A DNA stretch of 64,000 nt from Dactylis glomerata (lineage: Eukaryota; Streptophyta; Magnoliopsida; Poales; Poaceae). A program made the translations under genes and the position numbers. The notes beneath the pieces were generated by a model. That model worked only from the letters and a program-made list of their open reading frames with translations, was not told where the DNA came from and ran no database searches. Of the stretch, positions 21,009 through 34,015 are shown in pieces. The DNA lies in the NCBI GenBank assembly GCA_007115705.1, contig QXEO01000549.1, positions 1,601,512-1,665,511 on the forward strand. Direction: 5' to 3'. Numbering within the stretch: position 1 is the first letter of the stretch; each line of letters opens with the position of its first letter.

Positions 21009-21863
21009 CCAACAATGCATAGAGACACTAGCCAAAGAGACACACATAATGCGCACACTGTAAACTTCACATCATGGTACAAGGTGTCTCCGGAGATCAC
21101 AATAATAAAGCACTGGAGTAGCATAATATATGAAGAACAACATCTACCAATTCAACTAGATACAAAGCTCATGATCACATATAGATCACATCATGGGAGA
21201 GAGAGGTAAACCACATAGCTACCGGTAGAGCCCTCAGCCCCGGGGGAGAACTACTCCCTCCTCATCATGGGAGATAGCAACATTGATGGAGATGATGGTG
21301 AAGTCGATGGAGACGGCGGTGGAGTCGATGGAGTCGATGGAGATGGCTCCGGGGGCACTTCCCCGTCCCGGCAGGGTGCCAGTACAGAAACTTCTGTCCC
21401 CCAAAATTGGTCTTTGACAGCGGCAGCGCTGCGGAACTTTACTGGGAGAAACGCTGATTGATTTAGGGTTTTCGCGTCTGAGGCTTTTTATAGGCGGAGG
21501 GGCAATGTCAGAGGGTGGCCAGGGGCCCCACACCCTAGGGTGGCATGCCCAGGGGTCCACCCACGCCACCACCAGGTGTGGTTGCCCCCTGGCCCCCCTC
21601 CGACTCTTCTTTGGACTCCGTCTCGTGTCGGGCGGAAATAGGAACTTCGGGCTTCGTTTCATCCAATTCCGAGACTATTTCCTGTGTAACTTTTCTAAAA
21701 CACAAAAATAGCAGAAAACAGGAAACTAGCACTGTGGCATCTCTTTAATAGGTTAGTTCCGGAAAACGCATAAAAACACCACCAAGTGTAAACAAAACAC
21801 AAAGCAATTGGTGTAAAACAAGCATGGAGCATCAAAAATTATAGATACGTTTGAGACGTATCA
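21009..21863 (-). repeat. Element 5: LTR fragment, minus strand, invaded by element 3
   Basis: On the minus strand it starts TGATACGTCTCAAACG at 21863 and matches element 11 (60346 to about 61205, plus strand) along its length, for example TAGCTATGTGG and CCCATGATGTGATCT. It is cut at 21009, where the 3' LTR of element 3 abuts, so element 3 inserted into it. No internal domain is attached. The family is not identified; the ends are those of an LTR. Confidence 0.7.
21271..21350. repeat. GATGGAG/GTCGATGGA simple repeat in element 5
   Basis: A short low-complexity run of GATGGAGA, GTCGATGGA and GGCGGTGGA units. The complementary counterpart lies in element 11 at about 60866-60935 (CCATCTCCATC units), so it belongs to the LTR family. 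Confidence 0.7.
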
Positions 21864-22540
21864 GCCACCCTTTCCACCCGATCTCCACCGGCCGTGCAGG
21901 TCCCCTCTCCCTCTGCCTGCTCTGGCAGCGGTGGGGAGGGGGGATCTGGTCTCTTCGCTCTATAGTTAGGGTTTGGTTTTGCAGGACCTGGAGCGCCGTT
22001 GGGGTGGTGGGAGCGGCGCCCGGACGAATAAATCTGCCTCAGCTCCATTCCCACACCGGCGGTGTCCTTCATGGTGGCGTCTCGGAGTTGATGGCATCAT
22101 GTGTTTGCCGATTCCTCGGATCGGCGGCTTTCAGTTTCTTGGATGGTGTCGTCGAGGCGGAGGCGGTGATCCCATCAGGTGTGTCCATCCTCCTGCTCTG
22201 TCCCCATTACTACGGTGTTGGCTCCGAAGTCATGGTGGAGCAGGGAGGATGTGTTGTCCAGGAGTACGCGCAGACGTTTGTCTGCGTATGTGACAGATGG
22301 AAGATGGTGTATCCTATCTTGGGTTTGTGGATGGAGGCTGGCAATTCTGATTTCATCCCCCGACATTGTAGTCGTGGGGGGGTATCAGTTCTGGAGTTCG
22401 ATCGCATGTTCGAGGACATGTTGCCTCGGTCTGATACTTTCAATAATAATGGTTTTGCCTCTGGAAAACTACTTTGGAGGTCCGAAAAGCTGCTAATCAG
22501 CAATGGAGCCGCGTCGAGCTCAGGTGTTGTGGTGATCTGT
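21864..22540. other. Unassigned GC-rich repeat, left half (host of element 6)
   Basis: GC-rich, non-LTR sequence that continues at 51258 across element 6 (TSD tctgt at 22536-22540 and 51258-51262). The joined unit ends at about 51421 with ATGAATAAAGAGCGG, GGATTACAGC and an A run, like a retroposed 3' end, so a 5'-truncated LINE or similar retroposon is possible. A plus-strand ORF crosses the borders of three elements here and is not a gene. Confidence 0.35.
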
Positions 22541-25500
22541 TGTAAGGACCCCTGGAATTTAAGCTATACAGAGATGTTATGTGTATTAGTCATGCTAGCA
22601 ACGAGTGATACTGGGGTTACTAGTCCCAGGCCGGAACACCATCGGCAGGCAGGCTGGAATTAAACCATCGGCTCTACACATCTCGAAGTGCCGTGAAACT
22701 AATCATAACCAAGACTGCATAACAAAGAGCTCGAGAATCTTAAACCCCTCTCGTGCACTTTATATCCATACACGCATCATCCACGAAATGGGTAACCACA
22801 GTTGGTACACAACAGTGACTCTACAACTCAAAGGTAATATTGCAAAGCTCTTACCAGAGCAAAGAACCAAAGTATTACAAGAAGAGGTCACTGACCAACA
22901 TTACATCAAACAATGGAAGGAGGTTATGCTATTAGACATAGCAAGGATAACAATGGCCTAAGAGGCCAGAAGCATAACAGTGACAACCCATTCCGCAGCC
23001 CCAAGCTGCTGTCTGGGAACTCCAAGCTACTCGTCGGTGTCGATCTTCCTATAGAAATCACCTTTGTTGCGGAACATACTCTGTTGCAAAAATATCGACA
23101 AAGGGGGGGTGAGTACATAGGGTACTCAGCAAGACTTACGTATCCTATTAGCTAAACTTGGTTAAGAAAGGCTTTCTGTGGAGTTTTTTGCGTAAAGCAA
23201 TCTTTATTTTCATAAAACAAGTAAGAGTCAAAGCTCGACTACTCAAAATGTTTAAAAGGAGTGAGAGAGCAATATCTTTGATCATTGGGACATCCACCAA
23301 ATCATCATCAGCTGAACCTATCCACTAGGATTACATCCTCGAAACCCCAGAGGAAAGCAATCCTATTCACACTTTGCTTTTCAAGTTTTACGATGAGATT
23401 AAAGTTCTCTATGATCAGGCATCTGTCTCCAAGTCGTCCATAACCGTGGACACGGCTTTTCAAAAAGATTTAACCCTGCAGGGGCGTACAACTTTACCCA
23501 CATGTGACGACCGTCTCCATTAGCCACATGACGTCATTCCGTGAGACACTGGCGGAGTGGTGATCGCCTACAACCTTTACCTCACGTCGACTAATTCCAT
23601 GAGCCACGCGAAAAGGTTTTAGTCCGCTATCGCAAGACGGCCGTTCTCCGACGCGGAACCATTTGTTGCATGGCGAGGTTGGCTTACCAGAGGAATCCGC
23701 CTCAAGCAACCTCGGCTGCATTCCTGTATGATGCACCTCTTCTCTTTTGCATTTCTTTCCAAAACATTTTCAATGCGTATGCCAAATGGAAAGCCCAAAC
23801 TAGGTAGCTCATGGATAAGTCTAAGCAAGTTAGTCAGTCGACGGGAGTCCCATACCTCCACGTGTGGTCGTACGCTCAGTCTTGGATCAAGAGACAAGAA
23901 CTCAGGTTCTAGGGCGGCAAGAATGAGTCAAATAACCACATCCCATGTGGCGGCTCATCCAAACCTTTTAGCATGTTTAATCTCACATTCTCATCATACC
24001 ACATCATCCTGTCATACTAGATTCACTTGCAGCTCTGATTCATTAACCATATGTACCAGAGTAAACAACTAAGCATGGCTAAGCATTTCAAATATAAAGC
24101 TCTATCGACGCACACAAGCAAAACCTAGTCATGCTAGGAGCAGTGGATCAAGGTATTTAGGCGACAAGAATGAAACATGCAATAGATAGAATAACTCTAC
24201 CTATCGATAAAAGACAGTTGAACCGTATGTTGCAAAATAGTAAGTTTTGAAATACTTTAAAACCATAGGTTTAGAGGGGGGGCTGCTTGCCTTGTTTGTT
24301 GATAACCAAATAAAATAGATATCCAGGGTTCTTCTTCTTGACTTGTTTATCGATGGATAAGTATTGATCGTCGGTGTCGTTGAACTTGACATCAGACTCA
24401 TTGCTCACATCAACTCCAGATCCTACCGGGGAGAAGCAGAAACACACCAGAAAATAGAACAACATTCAATAGATGGCATAATGCAATGCACATACAATAT
24501 GATGGTATGACAAGATTAATGGTACTCAATTTAGACCCTAAGACATATTGAACAAGTTCGTTAGAGTTGGAATGCATTAGGGTTAGCATTCTGGCAAACC
24601 CTAATTTGAATCAAAGGGGACAATTGGTTCTTCTATTATAAACAGATTTCAAAGTTGTTTATAATGTATGATTATTGACATAAACAAGTAGGTTACATTT
24701 TTTTGAGCATTTTGATAGGTCATACACATTTTTCTGACAAACAAAGAATTATTTATGCATTTTACAAGTTGCATACAAAATCTGAAATAAAAAGGAGAAC
24801 TGAACAAAACTTTTTACACCGGGGCTAGCCTAGCCCAAAGTGGCTGACAGAGGGGCCCGAGGCCACCTCAGCCACCACATCAGCCAGGAAGGCCCAGGCC
24901 ATATCGACCTCGTTGCCATGCCCGCAGTCACCCATGGCTCGCCGGCCAGGGGCGCTCGTCGGCGGCGCGGGGAGGACGGGGAGCAGGGGGAGGACGCGGA
25001 GGCTCACCCTGAGGGCGCCTGCAAGGCCAGTAGGGGCGGGGGTCGCCAGAGGGAGGCGAATCGGGCGACGACGTGCTTCGGTTGCTGCGGAGGAACGGTG
25101 ACGCCGGCGGCGATTCACGGCCACTCGGGCCGATTCCTTGGACGAGACGAATCAGGGAGAGGAGGCGGAGCTCGTGGCACTGGCGGCTTCGTCCGGGGAG
25201 GCGTGAAATGGAGGGACTCGACGGTGGCCATGGCGGTGGTCTCGGGCGCCGCTGAGAGAAAGCAGGGGAGAGGGAGAGGAGTGAGCCAGAGAGAGGGGGG
25301 AAAGAAAGGGGCTCTGTGGCACGGTTTGAGCAGCTCCAGGGGTCCTCGTCGGCCAGGACTCGGCAAGCAGGAGGTGGCCGGCGACCTCCAGGGAGCCTCC
25401 ACGCAGGAACTTTCTGTGTCTGAACGAAGAGGACAAGGCAAAGTGCAAAAAGCCCCCTGGCATTGGAGATTTGTCTGGAATTTTTAAAACAACACTAGTT

Positions 25501-25755
25501 TGCAATATTTTGTGAACCAAACTTGTTCAAAAATTATGAAATTAATCAGGGGCTTCCCTGTTAATTAACAAAGTTCAACTTGTTTTTATTTTGATAGTTT
25601 CAAATAGCTCAAACCCATTTGGGACACTTTGAATAGAGTTTGATATTTGGCAATTTAGGGTTTCCACTCTTAACTTTAAATGCGAGAATTTCTTAGTGAT
25701 TTTTAGATGATGCTTATGATGCAAATGCACTTAATTACAAACACGGGCTGTTACA
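22541..25755 (-). repeat. 3' LTR of element 6 (3215 bp)
   Basis: In plus orientation it runs TGTAAGGACCCC to GGGCTGTTACA; as transcribed it opens TGTAACAGCCCGTG. Most is AT-rich, but 24830-25450 is a GC-rich island that on the minus strand looks like a leader with ATG GCC ACC GTC in good context, encoding a short proline-rich peptide. The island is kept in the partner LTR. Confidence 0.9.
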
Positions 25756-27157
25756 GCTCTACCCACCTTACAAGAATCTTGACCCCGAGATTCCTAGGTA
25801 AGAAAAGAGGGAAGGGGTTACACAAGTCTTCGATGATATTCACAAGCTCGCAAAGATCTTCTTTCTTGAAGAGGTATATGTGTTGCGTCATGACAAGTTG
25901 AATTCTTCCTTTAGAATCTTCATTCCAACTGTACTGATGAAAAGAGGGAAAACTCTGGAAGGATGGATCTTTCCAAATATCGAGTATTCCATGCTCAACT
26001 CATGGAAACAAGGTTTCATAAACATATTTTGAGCTGACAAACATGAAACACATGAAGGTAACAGAAAGAATGTGAAAGTTCCAAATTTGGTACGCAAAGC
26101 CGTGAGTACCTTTGAGTTGTACTCACAAACCATCAAAAGGGAAGCACTAGATGTGCGATATGGTTGTAGCAAGGGAAGGCTCAGATCTAGTTTGCTTTCT
26201 TTGAAAACATGGTTTATCGTGTCGATATAGCATGTCTAGAAACTTATTCTACGACATCTCTATATCCTTATTAAAAACTATTATAAAACATTTTTAGTAA
26301 AACTCTAGGAAAGGGTAACCCAAAGGAAAGGGTGAAACACTAGCCAACGAGGTGTGAAAGATTAGCCACAAAGTGGAATTGGTTCTTATACCATGAAGGG
26401 GCACACCGTTGAAAGGGCGAATTGTAAAACACTCATGATTAGAAGCCTTGGGCCATCATGTGACTGACGAATTCACACAATGTGTTAGTTGATTAGAAAT
26501 TCAAGTATAGACAAAGGAGAGGGTGAAACACTTGCAAGTGCGAAAGATCATCCACGGGGTGGATTTACTCTAGAAGGAGTTGTTGCCACAACAGAAGATT
26601 TTTAAAAGGTTGATCAATAAACATTTAGCAAATCTGCTTCTAATGTTCTCCTTGATGTTCTAGATACCAATATCAAGCTTATAAGAAGCCTTCAATTAGT
26701 CATCAAGTAAAGGTCGGACTTTGAGATTAGAAAGAGAGACCATAAGGGGTAGCTTCTTGAATAAGTCATATGAAATCCTTATGGAGAGTGGTTGTTCTTG
26801 AGACATCAAAGGATGATGGCAATAGGCCTTCCGGCTAATTGTGTCAACCACAACATCAACCTTGCCGAATTTCAAAGAGACCTGTGTCAATCCTTGAGGA
26901 ACACCAACTATCATTGCTGCTTGAGATTCAGCTCTAGTAGATGGAATCATACTACAGACTTCTGAATAGATAGTTTTGACGGATATCAGGGAGGTAATAT
27001 TGTTGGATTCTCAAGATATGGACTACAATGTAAGGCTCCAAGAAGATAAGTAATATTGTGATTGCCAAAAGACAATTGCAACACCAGGAGCTTATTGCAA
27101 TGAAACTCAACCGAGTCCCTGTTGGGAGAATGTGAAAGAAGATAGTGAAGGTCTTGG
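25756..27157 (-). pseudogene. Element 6 pol remnant: RNase H/integrase region, degenerate
   Basis: On the minus strand an open piece (26950-26696) contains GKVDVVVDTISRKAYCHH, which corresponds to the conserved RNase H end of Tekay/Del pol (usually GKANVVADALSRK). Towards lower coordinates the integrase region is scrambled and I recognise no DDE core. The far end carries the typical pre-PPT text AATCTCGGGGTCAAGATTC and the PPT. Element 7 interrupts it at 27158. Confidence 0.6.
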
Positions 27158-28819
27158 TGAAAGGAATATGCCCGAGAGGCAATAATAAAGTTGTTATTAT
27201 ATTATTCCGTGTTCATAATAGATGTTTATTTTTCATGCTAGAATTGTATTAATCGGAAACATTAATACTTGTGTGATTAATAAACTAAAAGGGTTCCTAG
27301 TAAAGCCTCTCTTTTATACTAGCTCATTGATTAACTGATGATCAAGGTTTCCTGATCATGAACATTGGATGTTGTTAATAACAGGGTCATATCATTAGAA
27401 GAATGATGTGATGAACACTCACACCCATAGTACGAATAGCAATACGATCAAGTCATCAAGTTCATTGCTATATCAAACTCATGCGAAGTAGTTCTAATCC
27501 TTAGACCATGAGATCATGTTAATCACTGATACCGGAAGGGTACTTTGATGATATCAAACGTCACACCATAATAGGGTGATTATAAAGGTTGATTTGGGAA
27601 CTCTAAAAGTATTAGTTGAGGCTCATGGATCAAGAGTGGGATTTGTCCATCCGGATGACGGAAAGATATTCTCTGGGCCCTTCTCGGTGATATTGCATTG
27701 GAATAGCTTGCAAGCATGTGACTAGGTCACGGGAATGCATTATCACGGAACGAGTAAAGAGACTTGTCGGGAACGAGATCGAACTAGGTATGGTTGATAC
27801 CAAATGATCGAATCTCGGACAAGTAATAATATCGCGAGACAAAAGGAATTAACTATGTTCGTTACTGGTTCACACGATCACTAGTTCATCGTTGAGTAAG
27901 TGGGAGTCATCATGGATTTCTAGATCCCGCTGTTGATTATTGATCAGAGAGGAGTCTCGATCATGTCCACGTTATTCGCAAACCGTAGGGTGACACACTT
28001 AAGGTTCGCCGTCGTTTTTGAGTGGATACGATACTCCGATCGAATTACAGGACAGCATAAGGGTTGTTTCAAAAAAGCATCGAAACTGTTTCGGGATATC
28101 GAAATAACTCAAGGGTGTATTTGTTAATGTTTGTTAATTAAATGAATTAACAAATATTAAAGAAATAAAAATGTTTTATTAAATCAATAAGTGTGAATTT
28201 TAATTAGCACGAATGTCATGCAAAATTAAAATGGGGGTTACCTCATGTTGATGAGGGGGTTACCACCATGAAGAGGAGGAGACCCTCCTTGGCCAGCCAC
28301 CCCTTGGGGGCTGCCCCTCCTCTCCTATATAAACCCCTCCCTCTCCTCCTTGTGACACACTTCTTGATCCTCCCCTCCCTCGCATAGTTGCTGCCCAATA
28401 TCCGTCTCAGCTTAGCGAAGCTCTGCCGGAATTGTAGTTCGTAGTTCATACACTTGGAGAACTGTGGGGAGGAGTGTCCGGCAGATCCCTTCTTCCGCTG
28501 CCCCGCTGGACCAAGGGCGTGGAGGAGTCGACATCGAGCTGTACGTGTGACCGAGCACGGGGGCGCTGCCACTTGTGGCGTCGTGTACATGATCTTGTGA
28601 TCATCAAGTGAACCACTAAGTCGACTACGTCAAGTGAACAACTACGTCGACTACGTGCGTCTTCATCGACTCTCCATCGTCAACGTTTGTGCGGGAACGT
28701 AATCCCCGCTTACGGTCATCGAGGGTTAGTCTCCGTTGCTACCACCTCGTAGAGTATCTTGGCTAGTTTATGTGTTCTCGCGTAGGAAATTTTTTGTTTT
28801 CTATGCAACGAACCCATCA
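27158..28819 (+). repeat. 5' LTR of element 7 (1662 bp)
   Basis: TGAAAGGAATATGCCC to ACGAACCCATCA. TATATAAA at 28326-28333 marks the promoter. The PBS starts one base after the LTR. Confidence 0.95.
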
Positions 28820-28832
28820 GTGGTATCAGAGC

Positions 28833-29998
28833 CATATCTATGCGTAGTTGGTATGCACGGCTAGAACACATGTGGATGTGGGCGTTGATGATCATGTTAT
28901 TGCAATTTTTTTTGTATTTTGGATCATAGTGGCATAGTGGGATTGAAGCTGCCCGAGACTAACCTTACGTGACCGCGTTCACGAGACTTGTCCCACACTT
29001 GACATGCTTCGGCATATGTTGCTTTGCGGGTGTTCGTTTCTCCCACTATAGTTATGATCTATTTTACAAATAGTTGTTAATAATATTTTTATCACCGTTG
29101 TGGTTTCATGTTCGTAGGTAAGAACGGTTCTTCCTAGAAAGCCCCAAACCACGTAAAATATGCAAGACAAATTAGAAACGTCTAACTTGTTTTTGCAGGG
29201 CATGTGATGTGATATGGTTAAATTGTTTATGTTACAAATTGTATGTGATGATCCTTTTTGTAAGTTATAAACAACCGGCAGGAGCCATATGGTTGTCTTT
29301 ACATTTAAATGGCCTGCGTGCCAAATATATATATCCAAGTGATATATTGTAATGGAGGAAGACAACCAAGGTGGCGCGCCATGGACCTTGGTGCTACGCC
29401 GGTGGAATGATGGAGATCATACCATGACGCACAAGATGGAGATCGAATGCGTGAAGGACCATATCATATCACATTATATATGCATGTGATGTTTATCCTT
29501 TTATGCATCTTATTCTGCTTAGATTTGATCGCGCAGTAGCATTATAAGATGATCCCTCTCACATAAATATCAAGATAAAAATGTGTTCTCCCATAACATG
29601 CACCGTCAAGAAAGTTCGTCGTTTTGAGACACCTCGTGATGATTGGGTGTGATAGACTCTACGTTCACATATGACGGGTGTAAGACAGTTTTACACACAC
29701 AAATGTTATGGTTCTACTTGGCGAGCCTAGCATGTACAGACATGGCCTCGGAACACGAACCGAAAGGTTAAGCATGAGTCATATGGTTGATATGATGAAC
29801 ATGGTGATGTTCGCCTTTGAAACTATACCGTTGCACGTGATGATCGGTTGCGGTATAGTGGATTTGGTTCATGTAATCACTTAAGAAAACTAGGAGGGAT
29901 GTTGTTTTTAAGTGGGAGTTCACGTAGAATTTGTTTTAACCTGAACTCATTCTATTATGAACTTAGTCTAAGTTAACTTTGCAAATAATTTGTAGATC
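28833..29998 (+). other. Leader region of element 7
   Basis: About 1.17 kb of untranslated leader between PBS and gag, the usual place of dimerisation and packaging signals. I see no ORF worth keeping. Confidence 0.7.
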
Positions 29999-32900
29999 AT
30001 GGCACCACCTGCTCTGAATTTCAATGCGTTCATGGAGAAAGAAAAACTAGCCACCAACGGTAGCAACTTCACCAACTGGGCACTTAACTTGAGGATCCTC
30101 CTCAATGCCTCTCAAAAGGGCTATGTGCTTGAGGCACCGCTAGGTAACCCGCCTGCAGAAGATGCTCCCGATGAAGAGAAAAATGTTTTTCTGACTCGTA
30201 AGGAGGACCACATTTTAGTTCATTGCGGCATACTGTATGGACTTGAGCCGGAGCTGCGAAAATGTTTCGAGAACAGCAACGCTTATGATACAATGGGAGA
30301 GTTAAAATTGATCTTCGACTCCCATACTGCCGTAGAGAGTTATGATGCTTCAGAAAAGTTCTTTAGCTGCATGATGGAAGAGAACAGCTCTGTTAGTGAG
30401 CACGTACTCAAAATGTCTGGGTACGCCGATAAGCTCATCTCCTTGGGAATAACGATTCCCAATGAGTTGGGAATACATCGGGTTCTCCAATCTCTCCCAC
30501 CTAGCTTCAAAGGCTTTGTGATGAACTACAACATGCAGGGCATGAGGAAGTCTCTCCCCGAGCTTCTCTCAATGCTTAAGACTGCAGAAGTGGAGATAAA
30601 AAAGGAACATCAAGTGTTGATGGTCAATAAGACCACTAGTTTCAAGAAAGGTAGAAAGGATAATAAGTCCAAGGGAAGAAACAAGAGGGACGGCAAATCT
30701 GTTGCCGGTTCTGAGAAGAAACCCAAGGCTGGTCCTAAACCTGAAACTGAGTGCTTTTACTGCAAGGAAATGGGGCACTGGAAGCGCAACTGCCCAAAGT
30801 ATCTGGCGGATAAGAAGAACGGGAAGATTAACAAAGGTATATATGATATACATGTTATTGATGTGTACCTTACTAGTAGTCGCAATAGCACCTGAGTATT
30901 TGATACTGGTTCGGTTGCTCACATATGTAACTCGAAGCAGGGGCTAAAGAATAAGCGGCAACTTGCGAAGGATGAGGTCACGATGTGCGTCGGCAATGGA
31001 TCAAAAGTTGATGTGATCGCCGTCGGGACGCTGCCTCTACATTTACCATCTGGATTAGTTTTAAACCTGAATAAATGTTATTTGGTGCCTGCGTTGAGCA
31101 TGAACATTATATCCGGATCTTGTTTAATGCGAGACAATTATTCATTCCAGTCTGAGAACAATGGTTGTTCAATTTATATGAATAATATCTTTTATGGACA
31201 TGCACCTGAGAAGAAAGGTTTATTTCTTTTGAATCTTGATAGTAATGAAACACATATTCATAACGTGAATGCCAAAAGAATTAAGTTCAATAATGATATA
31301 GCCGCATACATGTGGCACTGCCGTTTGGGTCATATTGGTGTTAAACGCATGAAGAAGCTTCATTCGGATGGACTTCTGGAATCACTTGATTACGAATCAT
31401 TTGAGACATGCGAGCCATGTCTTATGGGCAAGATGACTAGAATGTCGTTTTCCGGTTCAATGGAACGGGCGACAGACTTATTGGAAATCATACATACCGA
31501 TGTATGTGGACCTATGAGTGTGCCGGCGCGTGGTGGATATCGTTATTTTGTTACTTTCACTGATGACTTAAGTAGATATGGGTATATTTACTTAATGAAA
31601 CACAAGTCTGAAACATTTGAAAAGTTCAAAGAATTTCAGAGTGAAGTAGAAAATCATCGTAACAGAAAGATTAAATTTCTACGATCTGATCGTGGAGGAG
31701 AATATCTTAGTTACGAGTTTGGCACACATATGAGAGAATGTGGAATAGTTTCACAACTCACTCCCGCTGGAACACCACAACGAAATGGTGTATCCGGACA
31801 TCGTAACCGTACTTTATTGGATATGGTTCGGTCTATGATGTCTCTTACCGATCTGCCACTATCTTTTTGGGGTTATGCGCTAGAAACAACCGCTTTCACT
31901 TTAAATAGGGCTCCATCTAAATCCGTTGAAACGACACCGTATGAATTATGGTTTGGAAACAAACCTAAGCTATCATTTCAAAAAGTTTGGGGATGCGATG
32001 TTTATGTGAAGAAACTTCAGCCAGATAAACTCGAACCCAAAGCGGAAAAATGTGTCTTCATAGGATACCCTAAAGAAACAATTGGGTACACCTTCTATCA
32101 CAGATCCGAAGGCAAAGTGTTTGTTGCTAAGAACGGATCCTTTTTGGAGAAGGAGTTTCTCTCGAAAGGTGTGAATAGTAGGAAGGTAGAACTCGATGAG
32201 GTTATTGAACCTCCTCTTCATGAATTGGCGAGTGGCGCAGCGCCGGAAACCGTTCCGGTGGTGACTTCACCAAATGAAGTGGGAGCTAATGATGAAGATC
32301 ATGAAACTCCAAAAGAGGATACTACCGAACCTCATAGGTCGACAAGAACACGCACCGCTCCTGAATGGTACGGTGATCTTGTCGTAAATGCCATTGTTGA
32401 GAACGAGGACCCTGTGACGTATGATGAAGCGATGATGAGCCCAGATTCCAACAAATGGCATGAAGCCATGAAATCCGAAATGGAATCCATGTATGAAAAC
32501 CAAGTATGGACTTTGGTGGAACTTCCCAATGACCGAAAGGCCGTTGAGAATAAATGGATTTTCAAGAAGAAAACAGAAGCTGATGGTAATGTGACTTTCT
32601 ATAAAGCACGACTTGTCGCAAAAGGTTTCCAACAAATTCAAGGAATTGACTACGATGAGACTTTCTCACCCGTAGTGATGCTAAAGTCTGTTAGGATTAT
32701 GTTAGCAATTGCTGCATTTTTCGATTATGAAATTTGGCAGATGGATGTGAAAACCGCGTTCCTTAATGGTAACATTGAGGAAGAGTTGTACATAGTACAA
32801 CCCAAGGGTTTTGTTGATCCTAAGGATGCTGACAAGGTATGCAAACTTCAGTGATCCATTTATGGACTGAAGCAAGCGTCCCGGAGTTGGAATCTCCATT

Positions 32901-33982
32901 TTGACGAAGTTATCAAAGGGTTTGGATTTGTCAAAACTTATGGAGAAACTTGTATTTACAAGAAATTGAGTGGGAGCTCTGTAGCATTTCTAATATTATA
33001 TGTGGATGACATGTTGCTGATTGGAAATGATACGGAACTTTTGAAGAGCGTAAAAGATTACTTAAACAGTAAGTTTTCAATGAAAGACCTTGGTGAAGCG
33101 GCGTATATTTTAGGCATCAAAATCTATAGAGATAGATCGAGATGCTTAATTGGGCTATCACAAAGTGCATACCTTGACAAGATTCTAAAGAAGTTTAGAA
33201 TGGAAGATAGTAAGAAAGGATTCTTACCTATGTTGCAAGGAAAGATATTGAGTAAGACTCAAGGTCCGGCTGTAGCTGAAGATAGAGAAGAAATGAATAA
33301 GATTCCCTATGCCTCTGCCATAGGCTCTATCATGTATGCCATGTTATGTACAAGACCGGATGTGGCACATGCTATTAGTTTGACTAGTAGGTACCAATCT
33401 GATCCAGGTTTGGAACACTGGACGGCGGTCAAGAATATCTTTAAGTACTTATGAAGGACTAAGGATATGTTTCTCGTATATGGCAGTGAAGAAGAGCTCA
33501 TCGCAAGTTGTTACGTCGATGCTAGCTTCGACACTGATCCGGATGACTCTAAGTCTCAATCCGGGTATGTATTTGTTATGAATAGAGGAGCGGTAAGCTG
33601 GAGGAGTTCCAAGCAAAGCGTGGTGGCGAGATCAACTACAGAGGCGGAATACATTGCTGCTTCAGAAGCGGCAGAAGAAGCAGTTTGGATGAAGGAGTTT
33701 ATATCTGAACTGGGTGTGGTTCCGAGTGCATTGGATCCGATGGTTATCTATTGTGACAACAATGGTGCCATAGCCAATACTCAGGAGCCAAGGTCTCACA
33801 AGAAATTCAAGCATGTAAAACGCCGATTTCACTCCATCCGTGAACATATCGCGGATGGTGATGTAAAGATTTGCAAAGTGCACACGGATCTGAATGTGGC
33901 AGACCCGTTGACTAAAGCTCTCCCCAAGGCAAAACATGATCATCACCAGAACTCAATGGGTGTTAGATTCATCACTATGTAA
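29999..33982 (+). pseudogene. Gag-pol polyprotein of element 7 with three nonsense codons
   Basis: One frame of 1328 codons with no frameshift. Gag starts MAPPALNFNAF; the CCHC zinc knuckle CFYCKEMGHWKRNC is near residue 252. Protease: VFDTGSVAHIC. Integrase: HCRLGHIGVKRM with CEPC, then TDVCGP and DRGGEY near residue 564. The third catalytic position reads NGVSGHRNRT where the family has a Glu, so integrase should be dead. RT: QMDVKTAFLNG and YVDDMLLIG near residue 1001. RNase H: STTEAEYIAAS and YCDNNGAIA. In-frame TGA codons lie at 30893-30895, 32852-32854 and 33452-33454; two fit CGA to TGA and one TGG to TGA, the pattern of methyl-cytosine decay. Confidence 0.92.
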
Positions 33983-34015
33983 TCTAGATTATTGACTCTA
34001 GTGCAAGTGGGAGAC

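Noticed and set aside
21851..22663. 270-codon plus-strand ORF
   Set aside because: It starts in the LTR of element 5, crosses an unrelated repeat and ends in the LTR of element 6, so it is a chance frame.
24840..25487. 215-codon plus-strand ORF conserved at 50342-50989
   Set aside because: Conservation follows from the two LTR copies being the same sequence; text is low-complexity Gly/Arg and opposite to the transcription of the element.
28821..28832. tRNA-like match TGGTATCAGAGC
   Set aside because: It is a primer binding site complementary to a tRNA 3' end, not a tRNA gene; likewise at 48024-48035.
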